This document shows positions 32,226 to 40,713 of a stretch of 64,000 nt of DNA, piece after piece. Each line of letters begins with the position of its first letter. The first letter of the stretch is position 1. The notes under the pieces are model-generated. The model was not told the origin of the DNA, ran no database searches, and worked only from the letters and a program-made list of their open reading frames with translations. A program made the position numbers and the translations under genes. Origin of the DNA: JANXSF01 sp043755435 (lineage in GTDB: Bacteria > Acidobacteriota > Terriglobia > Bryobacterales > Bryobacteraceae); NCBI GenBank assembly GCA_043755435.1, contig JAYUSZ010000282.1:40457-104456 (forward strand), written 5' to 3'.

Positions 32226-34553
32226 TTATTCCCGGGTTATAAATTCGTCGGTGTTCATTAAGACGCGTGCGACGGAAGTCCAGGCTGCAAGCTTTGGAGT
32301 GGCATCCTTGCCTCCCATGGCGATGGCTTCCTCTGGCTTTGTCTCGAAAGCATCCAACTCCACCGAATAAAGACGTTGCAACCGTTCGCGCTCACCGGAT
32401 GTTGGTGGGCGGGACAGGGTCAATTGCATAGCTTCTTCGATGGGGTCGGCCGCATTCTGCACTCGGCGAGCCAAGGCCTGCGCCATTTCGTGAAACGTGG
32501 GGTCATTCAACAGCGTAAGCGCTTGTAAAGGTGTGTTGGTTCGAGGTCGGCGAGTGCAAGGCAATAAGCCATTGGCAGCGTCGAACACTTTCATGGAAGG
32601 ATTTGGCGTAATGCGGTAATGAAAAGTGTATAGGCCGCGGCGGTACCGGTCGTCCCCTTTACTGGTGGGCCAGGCTTGTTTCACCTGGCCTGTTTCCATG
32701 ACTCCTTCGGGTTGCAGCGGGTAGACGCTTGGTCCGCCGATAGTTGTATTCAAGAGTCCGGAAGCTGTGAGCGCGGAATCACGCACGATCTCTGCATCCA
32801 GCCGCAAACGAGCCTGACGGCTCAACAACACATTTCGAGGGTCTTTGCTGACTGCTTCTGGCGGCATGTTGGAGGATTGCCGGTATACAGATGAAGTGAC
32901 AATGAGACGGTGCATTGCCTTTTGACTCCACCCAACCCGCGCGAATTCCGTGGCTAACCAATCCAGTAATTCCGGGTGGGTAGGCTTATCTCCCTGCGTG
33001 CCGAAGTCATTATCCGTTTCAACAATCCCCAGACCGAAATAGCGTTGCCAAATTCGATTGACAGCAACACGGGCAAATAGGGGGTTCTGCGAAGTGGCAA
33101 TCCAATGGGCCAAATTGAGACGGGTTGCCTCAGACCCTACCGATGGAGATATAGCGGAAAGCACTCCCGGCGTCACTCGGACGCCTTTGCGCAAATAGTC
33201 GCCTCCCAACAATACATTCGTGTCCCTTGTTTCCGGGCGTTCGCGCATCACCATGGCGACAGTAAGGGGCGGAATTTGTTTCTTGAGCGCCGCAATCGTG
33301 TCGCCCCGAATCTTGTCTCCGACATCTCCTTTGGGCAGTTCATTTGCTTCGCCGCCACGATAGACGAACCTTTCCTTGTACAAAGCCAGCAACTGCGCCC
33401 TCAGCGCATTGTATTTTTCGGTTTCTTCGGGAGTGCCCAATGCGAACATGGGCGCGTGGGTCGTTTCCCGATCATTGGTGATGGCGAAGGGCGGTAGGTC
33501 AGAGCCGTATTCCTCGATGTTGTTGAAGTAGGCGTAAAGTTGATAGTATTCGCGCTGCGAGATTGGATCGTACTTGTGATCGTGACAACGAGCGCACCCA
33601 GTGGAAAGGCCTAAGAGAACAACGCCTAGGGTGTCAACCCGATCCGCAACTGCTTCCGAACGGTATTGCTCCCGATCTGTTCCTGCTTCGATCTGTAATA
33701 GCGAATTTCTCTGGAATCCAGTGGCGATGATCTGGCTTGGAGTAGCTTTGGGAATCAGATCTCCGGCTATTTGTTCAATGACGAACTGATCGAAGGGCAA
33801 GTCGCGATTCAGCGAGTCGATCACATATTCGCGGTACTTCCAGATTTGGCGTGGTTCGTCGCGAGACCCGCCGTCAGAATCGGCATACCGGGCTTGATCG
33901 AGCCAATGGCGAGCCCAGCGTTCTCCATATTGAGGTGAAGAAAGAAGGCGATCCACCTGCTTTTCATAAGCGTTTGGCGTTATGTCATTAAGAAAATCTT
34001 GAGCTTCGACTGGCGTGGGTAAGATGCCGGTTAGATCAAGGTGGACACGGCGCAACAACGTTAACCGGTCAGCTTCCGGCGAAGGTTTCAGCTTCTCGCG
34101 CTCTAGACGAGCAAGGATGAATTGATCAATGGGTGTACGAACCCACTTGGAAGCTGTAACAGCAGGCAGCGAGTGACGAACAGGGGCCTTGAATGCCCAA
34201 TGATTCCGGCGCTCCTCTTTTGTTTTCGCGATCGCAGGCTCGGACTCTCTCCATGGAGCCCCTTCGGCAACCCATAATTCCAGTTTTGCAATTTCAGTTG
34301 GCGACAGTTTCCCGGCTGGCGGCATTTTCAGCGGACCATCCTGACGGACTGCCTTGAGTAACCACTCGAAACCCGGGCCGCGATTACCCCCTTCGGACAA
34401 CGCAACTTTGGAGGAAAGGGAAAGACCGCTACTGCGGGTTTTGTCGTTATGGCACTTCTGGCAATGACGCAAGAAAATAGGCCGGACGTCTCGTTCAAAG
34501 TCTTGGGCTGACAACGTTGCCGTGAGGATGATCAATAATAGGAGGCGAACCAT
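32226..34553 (-). CDS. PSCyt1/DUF1549/DUF1553 protein
   Basis: A 775-residue secreted protein. After a signal peptide (LLLLIILTATLSAQ) comes a cytochrome-like domain with CQKCH near residue 33 and KMPPAGKLSP near 76. DUF1549 follows (about 135-350; RLTLLRRVHLDLTGILPTP, RWARHWLDQARYADSDGG) and contains a second site, CARCHDHKYDPIS. DUF1553 occupies about 470-760 (FARVAVNRIWQRYFG, HPELLDWLATEF, LQALTLLNDPTF). The start lies in the divergent region shared with the Gfo/Idh gene, where a TTGACA sits at 34584-34579. Confidence 0.9.
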   Translation of the reverse strand: MVRLLLLIILTATLSAQDFERDVRPIFLRHCQKCHNDKTRSSGLSLSSKVALSEGGNRGPGFEWLLKAVRQDGPLKMPPAGKLSPTEIAKLELWVAEGAPWRESEPAIAKTKEERRNHWAFKAPVRHSLPAVTASKWVRTPIDQFILARLEREKLKPSPEADRLTLLRRVHLDLTGILPTPVEAQDFLNDITPNAYEKQVDRLLSSPQYGERWARHWLDQARYADSDGGSRDEPRQIWKYREYVIDSLNRDLPFDQFVIEQIAGDLIPKATPSQIIATGFQRNSLLQIEAGTDREQYRSEAVADRVDTLGVVLLGLSTGCARCHDHKYDPISQREYYQLYAYFNNIEEYGSDLPPFAITNDRETTHAPMFALGTPEETEKYNALRAQLLALYKERFVYRGGEANELPKGDVGDKIRGDTIAALKKQIPPLTVAMVMRERPETRDTNVLLGGDYLRKGVRVTPGVLSAISPSVGSEATRLNLAHWIATSQNPLFARVAVNRIWQRYFGLGIVETDNDFGTQGDKPTHPELLDWLATEFARVGWSQKAMHRLIVTSSVYRQSSNMPPEAVSKDPRNVLLSRQARLRLDAEIVRDSALTASGLLNTTIGGPSVYPLQPEGVMETGQVKQAWPTSKGDDRYRRGLYTFHYRITPNPSMKVFDAANGLLPCTRRPRTNTPLQALTLLNDPTFHEMAQALARRVQNAADPIEEAMQLTLSRPPTSGERERLQRLYSVELDAFETKPEEAIAMGGKDATPKLAAWTSVARVLMNTDEFITRE

Positions 34554-34723
34554 AGTCCCGGTTATTCTATCTAATAATTGTCAACGCCGCTTCGGCCAGG
34601 TGCGTCTGTTGAAGCGCTAAACAACAAGATTTCCATCAAGCGTAGGACGCCATTGACATGCCCACCGAACTAGTTGGATGCCCGATAAGTTGATATATTG
34701 TCGAAGTGCCAATCAACAATGCA
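34554..34723. promoter_or_regulatory. Divergent promoter region
   Basis: 170 bp between the minus-strand DUF1549/1553 gene and the plus-strand oxidoreductase. TTGACA on the minus strand (34584-34579) is followed by an AT-rich stretch, but no -10 sits at standard spacing. On the plus strand TATATT (34694-34699) lies 6 nt before the GTG at 34706, without a matching -35. The region is AT-rich compared with the flanking genes and must hold both promoters. Confidence 0.4.
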
Positions 34724-35788
34724 ATGCCCCGGCGAACATTCACGCAACTTCTGGGTGCACTTTCGGCTGCGCCAACTTCGGCAGATGTAGCACTGATCAC
34801 TCACGCCGACGGTCCCCATCTCAGCGCCTATATTGAAGGTCTTGCAAAGTCTCCTGAAGTTGGCAAGGTCTGGCTATGCGACGCCGCAACCAAACCGCAG
34901 GTGCGCAAAGGGCTTGGAAGCAAATTGGCGGGTGTCTTCAAGAATTCCACAGAACTCTTCAATACCCACAAGCCTGCACTGGCAATCATTACTATGGAAG
35001 CGGCACTTGCACCACCAGCCATCGATGCGGCACTGAACGCGGGTTGCCATGTGATGGCGGAAAAACCTGCTTGTGTCCGGGCCGAAGATTTCGCACCTCT
35101 GGCGGCCAAAGCGAATAACCGGAAACAGCACCTGATGCTGGCATTTTCCAATCGGGTTGACCCAGTGATGCTGGAGGCTCGCCGTCTAGTGCAGTCCGGC
35201 ACAATTGGAAAAGTCTATGGAATGGAAATGCACACCATCGCCGATCAGGAGAGGTTGACGAAGCCTGCCTATCACCAAACGTGGACAGCGAAGAAAAGCA
35301 GAGCAGGAGGCGGTCATTTGATTTGGCTGGGAATCCATTGGCTTGATCTTGCCGTCTACATCAGCGGATCACCGATCACACAAGTGGCTGGATTCACGGG
35401 TAATGTCGGTGGACAACCCATTGACACTGAAGATTCAGCTGCCGTGGTTCTGAAGTTTGCCAATGGAACCTTTGGCACTTTGACCTCAGGCTACTATATT
35501 GATCGCGGCAAGCACCTGTTTATTAAAGTGTGGGGTTCTGACGGCTGGCTTGAGATCCATCACGACAGGCCTGAAAATCCTTTGGAGTGGTACAGCAACA
35601 AACAACGCAACGTTCAAAAGATGGGGCCGGCGAAACCCGGAGGCTACACACCTTGGGTGCAACACATCGTCCGTGCGTCGATTGGTTTGGAACGCGCAGT
35701 GCTTTCGGCGGACGAAAGTCTTCATGCTCTTAAGGTGGTGTTCGCAGGCTACCGGGCGGCTTCCAGTGGCCGCACACAGTCAGTCTAA
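34724..35788 (+). CDS. Gfo/Idh/MocA family oxidoreductase with atypical nucleotide-binding loop
   Basis: A 354-residue protein. A twin-arginine-like leader (MPRRTFTQLLGALSAA) runs directly into a Rossmann-type domain (about 20-140), with AEKPACVRAEDF matching the EKP motif of the family, then a C-terminal dehydrogenase domain (GIHWLDLAVYISG, GTFGTLTSGYY). The usual GxGxxG loop is replaced by THADGPHLSAY, so NAD(P) binding may be altered. A GTG at 34706 is a possible earlier start; neither has a clear ribosome site. Nearby genes suggest a carbohydrate substrate. Confidence 0.82.
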   Translation: MPRRTFTQLLGALSAAPTSADVALITHADGPHLSAYIEGLAKSPEVGKVWLCDAATKPQVRKGLGSKLAGVFKNSTELFNTHKPALAIITMEAALAPPAIDAALNAGCHVMAEKPACVRAEDFAPLAAKANNRKQHLMLAFSNRVDPVMLEARRLVQSGTIGKVYGMEMHTIADQERLTKPAYHQTWTAKKSRAGGGHLIWLGIHWLDLAVYISGSPITQVAGFTGNVGGQPIDTEDSAAVVLKFANGTFGTLTSGYYIDRGKHLFIKVWGSDGWLEIHHDRPENPLEWYSNKQRNVQKMGPAKPGGYTPWVQHIVRASIGLERAVLSADESLHALKVVFAGYRAASSGRTQSV

Positions 35789-35792
35789 ATAA

Positions 35793-35816
35793 TATAAAAT
35801 CTAGTTACCGGTAACT
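35793..35816 (+). promoter_or_regulatory. -10 element and 14-bp perfect palindrome (LacI-type operator candidate)
   Basis: TATAAA (35793-35798) is followed at once by the perfect palindrome AGTTACCGGTAACT (35803-35816), which would cover the transcription start of the next gene. A CCGG-centred site with GTTA/TAAC arms resembles operators of LacI/GalR-family sugar regulators. The gene start is 23 nt further on. A related palindrome occurs at 45405-45422. No LacI-family gene is in the window. Confidence 0.5.
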
Positions 35817-35838
35817 GCCTGACTTTGGAGGATTGTCC

Positions 35839-38382
35839 ATGTTCGACGAACTGCGACGCGTGGCTGTGATTGCGCTTCTCGTGACGCCACTTGTTGCCCA
35901 GCGCGCCCCACTCTTCAAAGACGAAATTCTCCCAATCCTGGAAAAAAACTGTGCCGCATGCCATAACGCTGAAAAGAAAATGGGTGGTCTGGATCTTTCT
36001 ACATTTGCAGGGATGATGAAGGGGAGTAGCTCGGGTCCGGTGATTGCCCCTGGGAAGCCTTCGCATAGTTTGTTGTGGCTGTTGGTTGAAAGTGGACAGA
36101 TGCCAGTCGGTGGCAAGATTTCGGTCGCTCAAAAGCAGACGCTTAAGGCTTACATTGAACAAGGCCGTTTTCCAAAATCAGAAGTAGATCCAGCTCAGAC
36201 TGCCGCTCGTGAAGCAGCGAAGATCACACCCGAAGCACGCAATTGGTGGTCTTTCAAAACGCCAATGAAACCAGCTGTTCCAGTGGTTAAGGATACCAAC
36301 CAACAGCGTACGGCAATTGATGCTTTTGTTCTTGCTCGTTTGAAGGAGAAGGGTTGGCACTTGCAGCCAGAAGCGGATCGCCGCACCTTGCTGCGCCGCG
36401 CATACTTAGACCTTACTGGCTTGCCTCCCACTCCCGCTGAAGCCAAATTCTTTCTGGATGACAAATCGCCAAAGGCTTACGAAAAACTGATCGATCGTCT
36501 GCTTGCCTCTGAACGGTACGGCGAACAATGGGGACGACATTGGCTTGACGTTGCGGGCTATTCCGACTCGCGTGGAGATGCCGGGGATAGCGAACGGGAG
36601 ACTTCCTGGAAGTACCGCGATTACGTGATCCGTGCCTTCAATCAGAACAAGCCCATTAACCGTTTTCTGTTGGAGCAAATTGCTGGCGATCAATTAGTGA
36701 ACTATAAGCCTGGCACTTCACCCACCGCCGAACAAGTTGAGCCCCTAACGGCGACCGGCTTCCTGCGCACAACTGCGGACATCACCGATAACCAAACCAT
36801 CTACGAAGTGGATAAGTATTTCGACGCTCTTCAGAAATCCATGGAGACAAGTCTTACAGCAGTCACCGGAATATCTATTGGTTGCGCACGTTGTCATGAT
36901 CATAAGTTCGACCCGATTCTGCAACGCGATTATTATCGGCTTACTGCAAGTTACCAGGCGGTGTTCGATCCAGAAAACTGGCTTGCTGCAAACTTGAATT
37001 TTGGTCCATGGCCAAGCAGGATGATTTTAGATATTCCGCAAGATAAGCGGCAAGCGTGGATTAATGACGTCACCAGCAGCGCTGCCAAAACACTGCGCCG
37101 CCTTGATGAACTGCTGGAAGGGACTTACCAGCGCTTTCGTTCGGAACTGAAAGCTGGCAACGAACTAACCGAGCAACGGCGCAAGGAGATTCGCGCACAA
37201 ATTGAAGCTGACCCTGATTTTGAGGTGGACCGCAACGCCTTGAAAGACTTCATCACCGATCAGGAGATGGAGAAGCGCTTTCCGGAACTAGTTGTTTGGA
37301 AAAATGATTTAGTTGCTAGAAAGGCTGCTCGAAAGAAGAAGCAATCGAATGTCGATCCAAACTACATTGAAGCCGTTTGGGACGTGTCGAAAACTCCATC
37401 GTCAACTTACCTATTGCAGCGTGGTAGCTACCTTGCCCCGGGTGATGAGGTGAAGCCTGGCATTCCGATTGTCCTGGACAATCCGCAGAAGCCTTTGACA
37501 TTCCCCGACCCTCAGGCGCATCCCGAATGGAACCACACTGGCCGACGCCTGACTCTTGCCAACTGGTTCGTCTCTCGTGAAAATCCGCTAGTGGCTCGTG
37601 TGTTCGTCAATCGTGTTTGGCAATTTCATTTTGGCGAAGGCATTGTTCGTTCGGTTGACGATTTCGGCAAGCAGGGCGACCATCCATCGCATCCAGAGCT
37701 GCTGGACTATCTGGCAGTGACCTTCCAGGAAAGCAATTGGAATTTGAAGCTACTCACAAAGCAGATTATGATGTCGCAAGTTTACCGGCAATCCTCCGCA
37801 GAAATTCCGGCTTACATTGCTGAGGATCCTTCGTCGCGTCTCCTGTGGCGGAAGCCGCCACTACGCCTGGAAGCTGAAACGATTCGCGATAGTATGCTGC
37901 GAGTCAGTGGGTTGCTGCAAGATAAAATGTACGGCCATCAGGAGCCGTTGAAGCGCGGGGCCGATGGTCAGTGGTTGGAAGATGAAACTAAGGGCAACGC
38001 CAATCGACGCAGCCTCTATTTAAGTCAGTTCCGGACACGCCCTGTAGCTTTCCTGCACGCTTTCGATGCGCCGACAATGACTTCGGACAATCAAGCCCAG
38101 CGCTTCCGTTCGGCATTGCCCACGCAATCTTTGGCGTTGTTGAACAGCCCACTGATCATACGCACCACCACTGCAATGGCCAGTCAGTTATTGGAACAAA
38201 CTCAAAACAATTTCGACGAAGCTTTAGCCAGGGCCTTTGATGCCGCCTACAACCGGGCACCGTCACAGCGCGAGTTGGCCATTGGGCAGCAATCGATCGC
38301 GGCTGCAAAAGACCCGAAGGAAGGGTTGCGGCTATTTCTGCAAGCAATGTTTGGTTCGAACGATTTTCTCTACAGCCATTAA
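35839..38382 (+). CDS. PSCyt1/DUF1549/DUF1553 protein
   Basis: An 847-residue secreted haem-type protein: signal peptide (VAVIALLVTPLVAQ), PSCyt1 domain with CAACH near residue 40 and GQMPVGGKIS near 90, DUF1549 (LLRRAYLDLTGLPPTP near 180; CARCHDHKFDPIL near 350) and DUF1553 (ARVFVNRVWQFHFGEG near 590). A charged, helix-prone insert (about 400-510, KKKQSNVDPNY at its end) separates the last two. GGAGG lies 7 nt before the ATG at 35839; a TTG two codons earlier is less suitable. The DUF1501 partner follows after 16 nt. Confidence 0.9.
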   Translation: MFDELRRVAVIALLVTPLVAQRAPLFKDEILPILEKNCAACHNAEKKMGGLDLSTFAGMMKGSSSGPVIAPGKPSHSLLWLLVESGQMPVGGKISVAQKQTLKAYIEQGRFPKSEVDPAQTAAREAAKITPEARNWWSFKTPMKPAVPVVKDTNQQRTAIDAFVLARLKEKGWHLQPEADRRTLLRRAYLDLTGLPPTPAEAKFFLDDKSPKAYEKLIDRLLASERYGEQWGRHWLDVAGYSDSRGDAGDSERETSWKYRDYVIRAFNQNKPINRFLLEQIAGDQLVNYKPGTSPTAEQVEPLTATGFLRTTADITDNQTIYEVDKYFDALQKSMETSLTAVTGISIGCARCHDHKFDPILQRDYYRLTASYQAVFDPENWLAANLNFGPWPSRMILDIPQDKRQAWINDVTSSAAKTLRRLDELLEGTYQRFRSELKAGNELTEQRRKEIRAQIEADPDFEVDRNALKDFITDQEMEKRFPELVVWKNDLVARKAARKKKQSNVDPNYIEAVWDVSKTPSSTYLLQRGSYLAPGDEVKPGIPIVLDNPQKPLTFPDPQAHPEWNHTGRRLTLANWFVSRENPLVARVFVNRVWQFHFGEGIVRSVDDFGKQGDHPSHPELLDYLAVTFQESNWNLKLLTKQIMMSQVYRQSSAEIPAYIAEDPSSRLLWRKPPLRLEAETIRDSMLRVSGLLQDKMYGHQEPLKRGADGQWLEDETKGNANRRSLYLSQFRTRPVAFLHAFDAPTMTSDNQAQRFRSALPTQSLALLNSPLIIRTTTAMASQLLEQTQNNFDEALARAFDAAYNRAPSQRELAIGQQSIAAAKDPKEGLRLFLQAMFGSNDFLYSH

Positions 38383-38398
38383 TTGGAGACTCACACTT

Positions 38399-39811
38399 AT
38401 GAAACGATTTCTTACACGACGCCAAGCATTGCAGGAAACTGCGGTGGGTTTTGGTGGGCTTGCGTTGAGTTCCATGATGGCATGGGGTGCCAACAATACG
38501 CGCCAAAAACAACTCTATAATCTTGCTGTGAAGCAGCCCCATTTTGTACCAAAAGCAAAGAACGTAATCTTCATCTACGTCGGCGGCGGTCCCAGCACTA
38601 TAGACATGTACGATCCCAAGCAGATGCTGCGAAAGTACGATGGGAAGCCGGCTCCATTTGAAATCAAAGGGCGCGCACTCAATGGCTCGCAACAGATTAT
38701 GGCAAGCCCATGGGAGTTCACCAAGTGCGGCCAGAGCGGGCGCGAAATTTCAAACCTTCTGCCACATTTTCAGAAAGTGGTGGACAAGGTAACTTTCGTT
38801 CGGTCCATGCAAACCGATAGAATCGACCATTCTACGGCGCAATTCACATTTGTCACTGGCCGGGGGTTTACTGGCTTTCCAAGCCTTGGTTCCTGGGTGA
38901 GCTATGCGCTCGGGTCAGAGAATCAAAACATGCCGGCCTACATTGCTTTAGGCGATGGGACAAGCATTGGAGCACGCTCACATTCGTCAGCCTGGTTGCC
39001 GCCTGTGTACAGTGGCACTGCGATGCGGGCCGACGCAGAAGCACCGATCTACAACATCAAGCGACCCGATAGCATTACACCTGAACAGCAAGTGCGCCTG
39101 CTGGATATGGTGGGGCAGTTGAACCGCGAGCAGAAAATACAATACCCACTGGATCAGGAATTGGAAGCGCGGATTGCCAATTATGAATTAGCTGCCAGGA
39201 TGCAAGTGGAAGCATTGCGTGTGGCCGATTTGCAATCAGAATCGGAGGCCACCAGGAAACTTTATGGGGTGGACGACAAGGCTTCCGGGCAGTTCGGCAA
39301 GCTTTGCCTGATGGGCCGGCGACTTGTGGAAAGCGGTGTTCGCTTCGTTCAGATCTATGCTGGCGGCGGTGGCGGTTGGGATACACACAGCAACATTAAG
39401 GGCCAGCTTCCAGGGCTTTGCAACTACATCGATCAAGGTATGTCGGCATTGCTAACCGATCTGGAATCGCGCGGAATGTTGAAGGATACCCTTGTAGTTT
39501 GGTCCGGCGAATTCGGACGGCTGCCAACCATTGAAGCAGCAAATTCCAATCCTGGACGCGATCACAATCCTTACGGTTTCAGTTTGTGGATGGCGGGTGC
39601 AGGACTGAAGCCTGGATACGATTTTGGGGAAACCGACGAATTGGGTTATGCCGCCGTGCCTGAGTACAAAGTTGGCCATAGCGACATGCACGCAACCATT
39701 CAACATCTGTTGGGCATCGACTATGCGAAGAACACCTTCTTTTACGAAGGCCGTCATGAATCGCTGGTGGGCGTCAACCCTGCGCGAGTTATTAAAGAGA
39801 TCCTGACTTAA
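38399..39811 (+). CDS. DUF1501 family protein
   Basis: A 470-residue protein with leader MKRFLTRRQALQETAVGFGG and VIFIYVGGGPSTIDMYDPK near residue 60. Motifs are GGGGWDTHSN near 322, SGEFGRLPT near 368 and PGRDHNPYGF near 382. The open frame begins 162 nt upstream inside the preceding gene, but the ATG at 38399 starts the RR leader and follows TTGGAGAC. It ends YEGRHESLVGVNPARV, a variant of the YxGRxxRLTDV ending of the other copies. Confidence 0.88.
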   Translation: MKRFLTRRQALQETAVGFGGLALSSMMAWGANNTRQKQLYNLAVKQPHFVPKAKNVIFIYVGGGPSTIDMYDPKQMLRKYDGKPAPFEIKGRALNGSQQIMASPWEFTKCGQSGREISNLLPHFQKVVDKVTFVRSMQTDRIDHSTAQFTFVTGRGFTGFPSLGSWVSYALGSENQNMPAYIALGDGTSIGARSHSSAWLPPVYSGTAMRADAEAPIYNIKRPDSITPEQQVRLLDMVGQLNREQKIQYPLDQELEARIANYELAARMQVEALRVADLQSESEATRKLYGVDDKASGQFGKLCLMGRRLVESGVRFVQIYAGGGGGWDTHSNIKGQLPGLCNYIDQGMSALLTDLESRGMLKDTLVVWSGEFGRLPTIEAANSNPGRDHNPYGFSLWMAGAGLKPGYDFGETDELGYAAVPEYKVGHSDMHATIQHLLGIDYAKNTFFYEGRHESLVGVNPARVIKEILT

Positions 39812-39821
39812 AGGAAAACAT

Positions 39822-40697
39822 ATGAGCATTAGCCGTCGACATTTACTGGCAGGCCTTGCTGCCGGGCCGTTATTGGCAGGTCCGGAAATCAAGCGCCAAA
39901 GTGGAACACGCGTGAAGATAGGCCTGAACGCCTATTCGTTCAACAAGCCTTTGATGGCCGGGACGATGAAAATTCCAGAAGTGATTGAATATTGTGCACA
40001 ACAACAAATCGATGGGGTTGATCTTACTGGCTACTACTTCCCTGGATATCCGAATGTGCCTTCCGACGAATATATTCGTTCAGTGAAGCGCACTGCGTTT
40101 TTGAATGGAGTAACAATCATCGGTACTGGGGTGCGTAACGACTTTACGCTCACCGATGGACCACTGCGAAAGCTGCAAGTCCAACTGGTGAAGAACTGGG
40201 TTGAAGTTGCGGCAAAGCTGGGCTCAAACATGGTGCGAGTGTTTTCCGGTAGGGAGGTTCCCAAAGGGTACACGTTCGATCAGGTGTTGGAATACATGGT
40301 GCCTGCATTTAAAGAATGCGCAGACTACGGCAAGCAACATGGCATTATTATCGGATTGCAGCATCACCACGATTTTCTGAAGACAGCCGAAGAAACGATC
40401 CGTGTGGTGAAGGCTGTGGATTCCGATTGGTTCAGCGTGATTCTTGACGTAGGTAGCGTGCGCCAGGGCGATCCTTACAAGGAGATTGAAAGGCTGATTC
40501 CTTACGCCAGCAACTGGCAGATTAAAGAACATGTTTGGTACGGCGAAAAGAAAACAGCAATCGACTTGCACAAACTTCGTGGGCTGATTGACAAAATTGG
40601 TTATCGGGGATTTGCACCCATTGAAGCATTGGGCGAAGGCGATCCTAAGGAAGTTGTGACGACTTTCCTGAAGCAAGTTCGTAAGTCCTTTGCGTAA
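39822..40697 (+). CDS. Sugar phosphate isomerase/epimerase (TIM-barrel, AP-endonuclease-2 family) with Tat-like leader
   Basis: A 291-residue xylose-isomerase-like TIM barrel. SRRHLLAGLAAGPLLAGPE is a twin-arginine leader, so the enzyme is probably periplasmic. Barrel motifs are IGLNAYSFNK near residue 30, DGVDLTGYYFPG near 64, MVRVFSGREVP near 137, GLQHHHDFLKT near 180 and VILDVGSVRQGDP near 208, followed by IKEHVWYG; these His/Asp/Glu residues are the expected metal ligands. It sits between two DUF1501/DUF1553 pairs, 10 nt after the first. The sugar substrate is unknown. Confidence 0.85.
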   Translation: MSISRRHLLAGLAAGPLLAGPEIKRQSGTRVKIGLNAYSFNKPLMAGTMKIPEVIEYCAQQQIDGVDLTGYYFPGYPNVPSDEYIRSVKRTAFLNGVTIIGTGVRNDFTLTDGPLRKLQVQLVKNWVEVAAKLGSNMVRVFSGREVPKGYTFDQVLEYMVPAFKECADYGKQHGIIIGLQHHHDFLKTAEETIRVVKAVDSDWFSVILDVGSVRQGDPYKEIERLIPYASNWQIKEHVWYGEKKTAIDLHKLRGLIDKIGYRGFAPIEALGEGDPKEVVTTFLKQVRKSFA

Positions 40698-40713
40698 TTA
40701 GAACCGGAATGGG

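Noticed and set aside
38156..38692. 178-codon minus-strand frame
   Set aside because: Spans the junction of the DUF1553 and DUF1501 genes on the opposite strand; a shadow.
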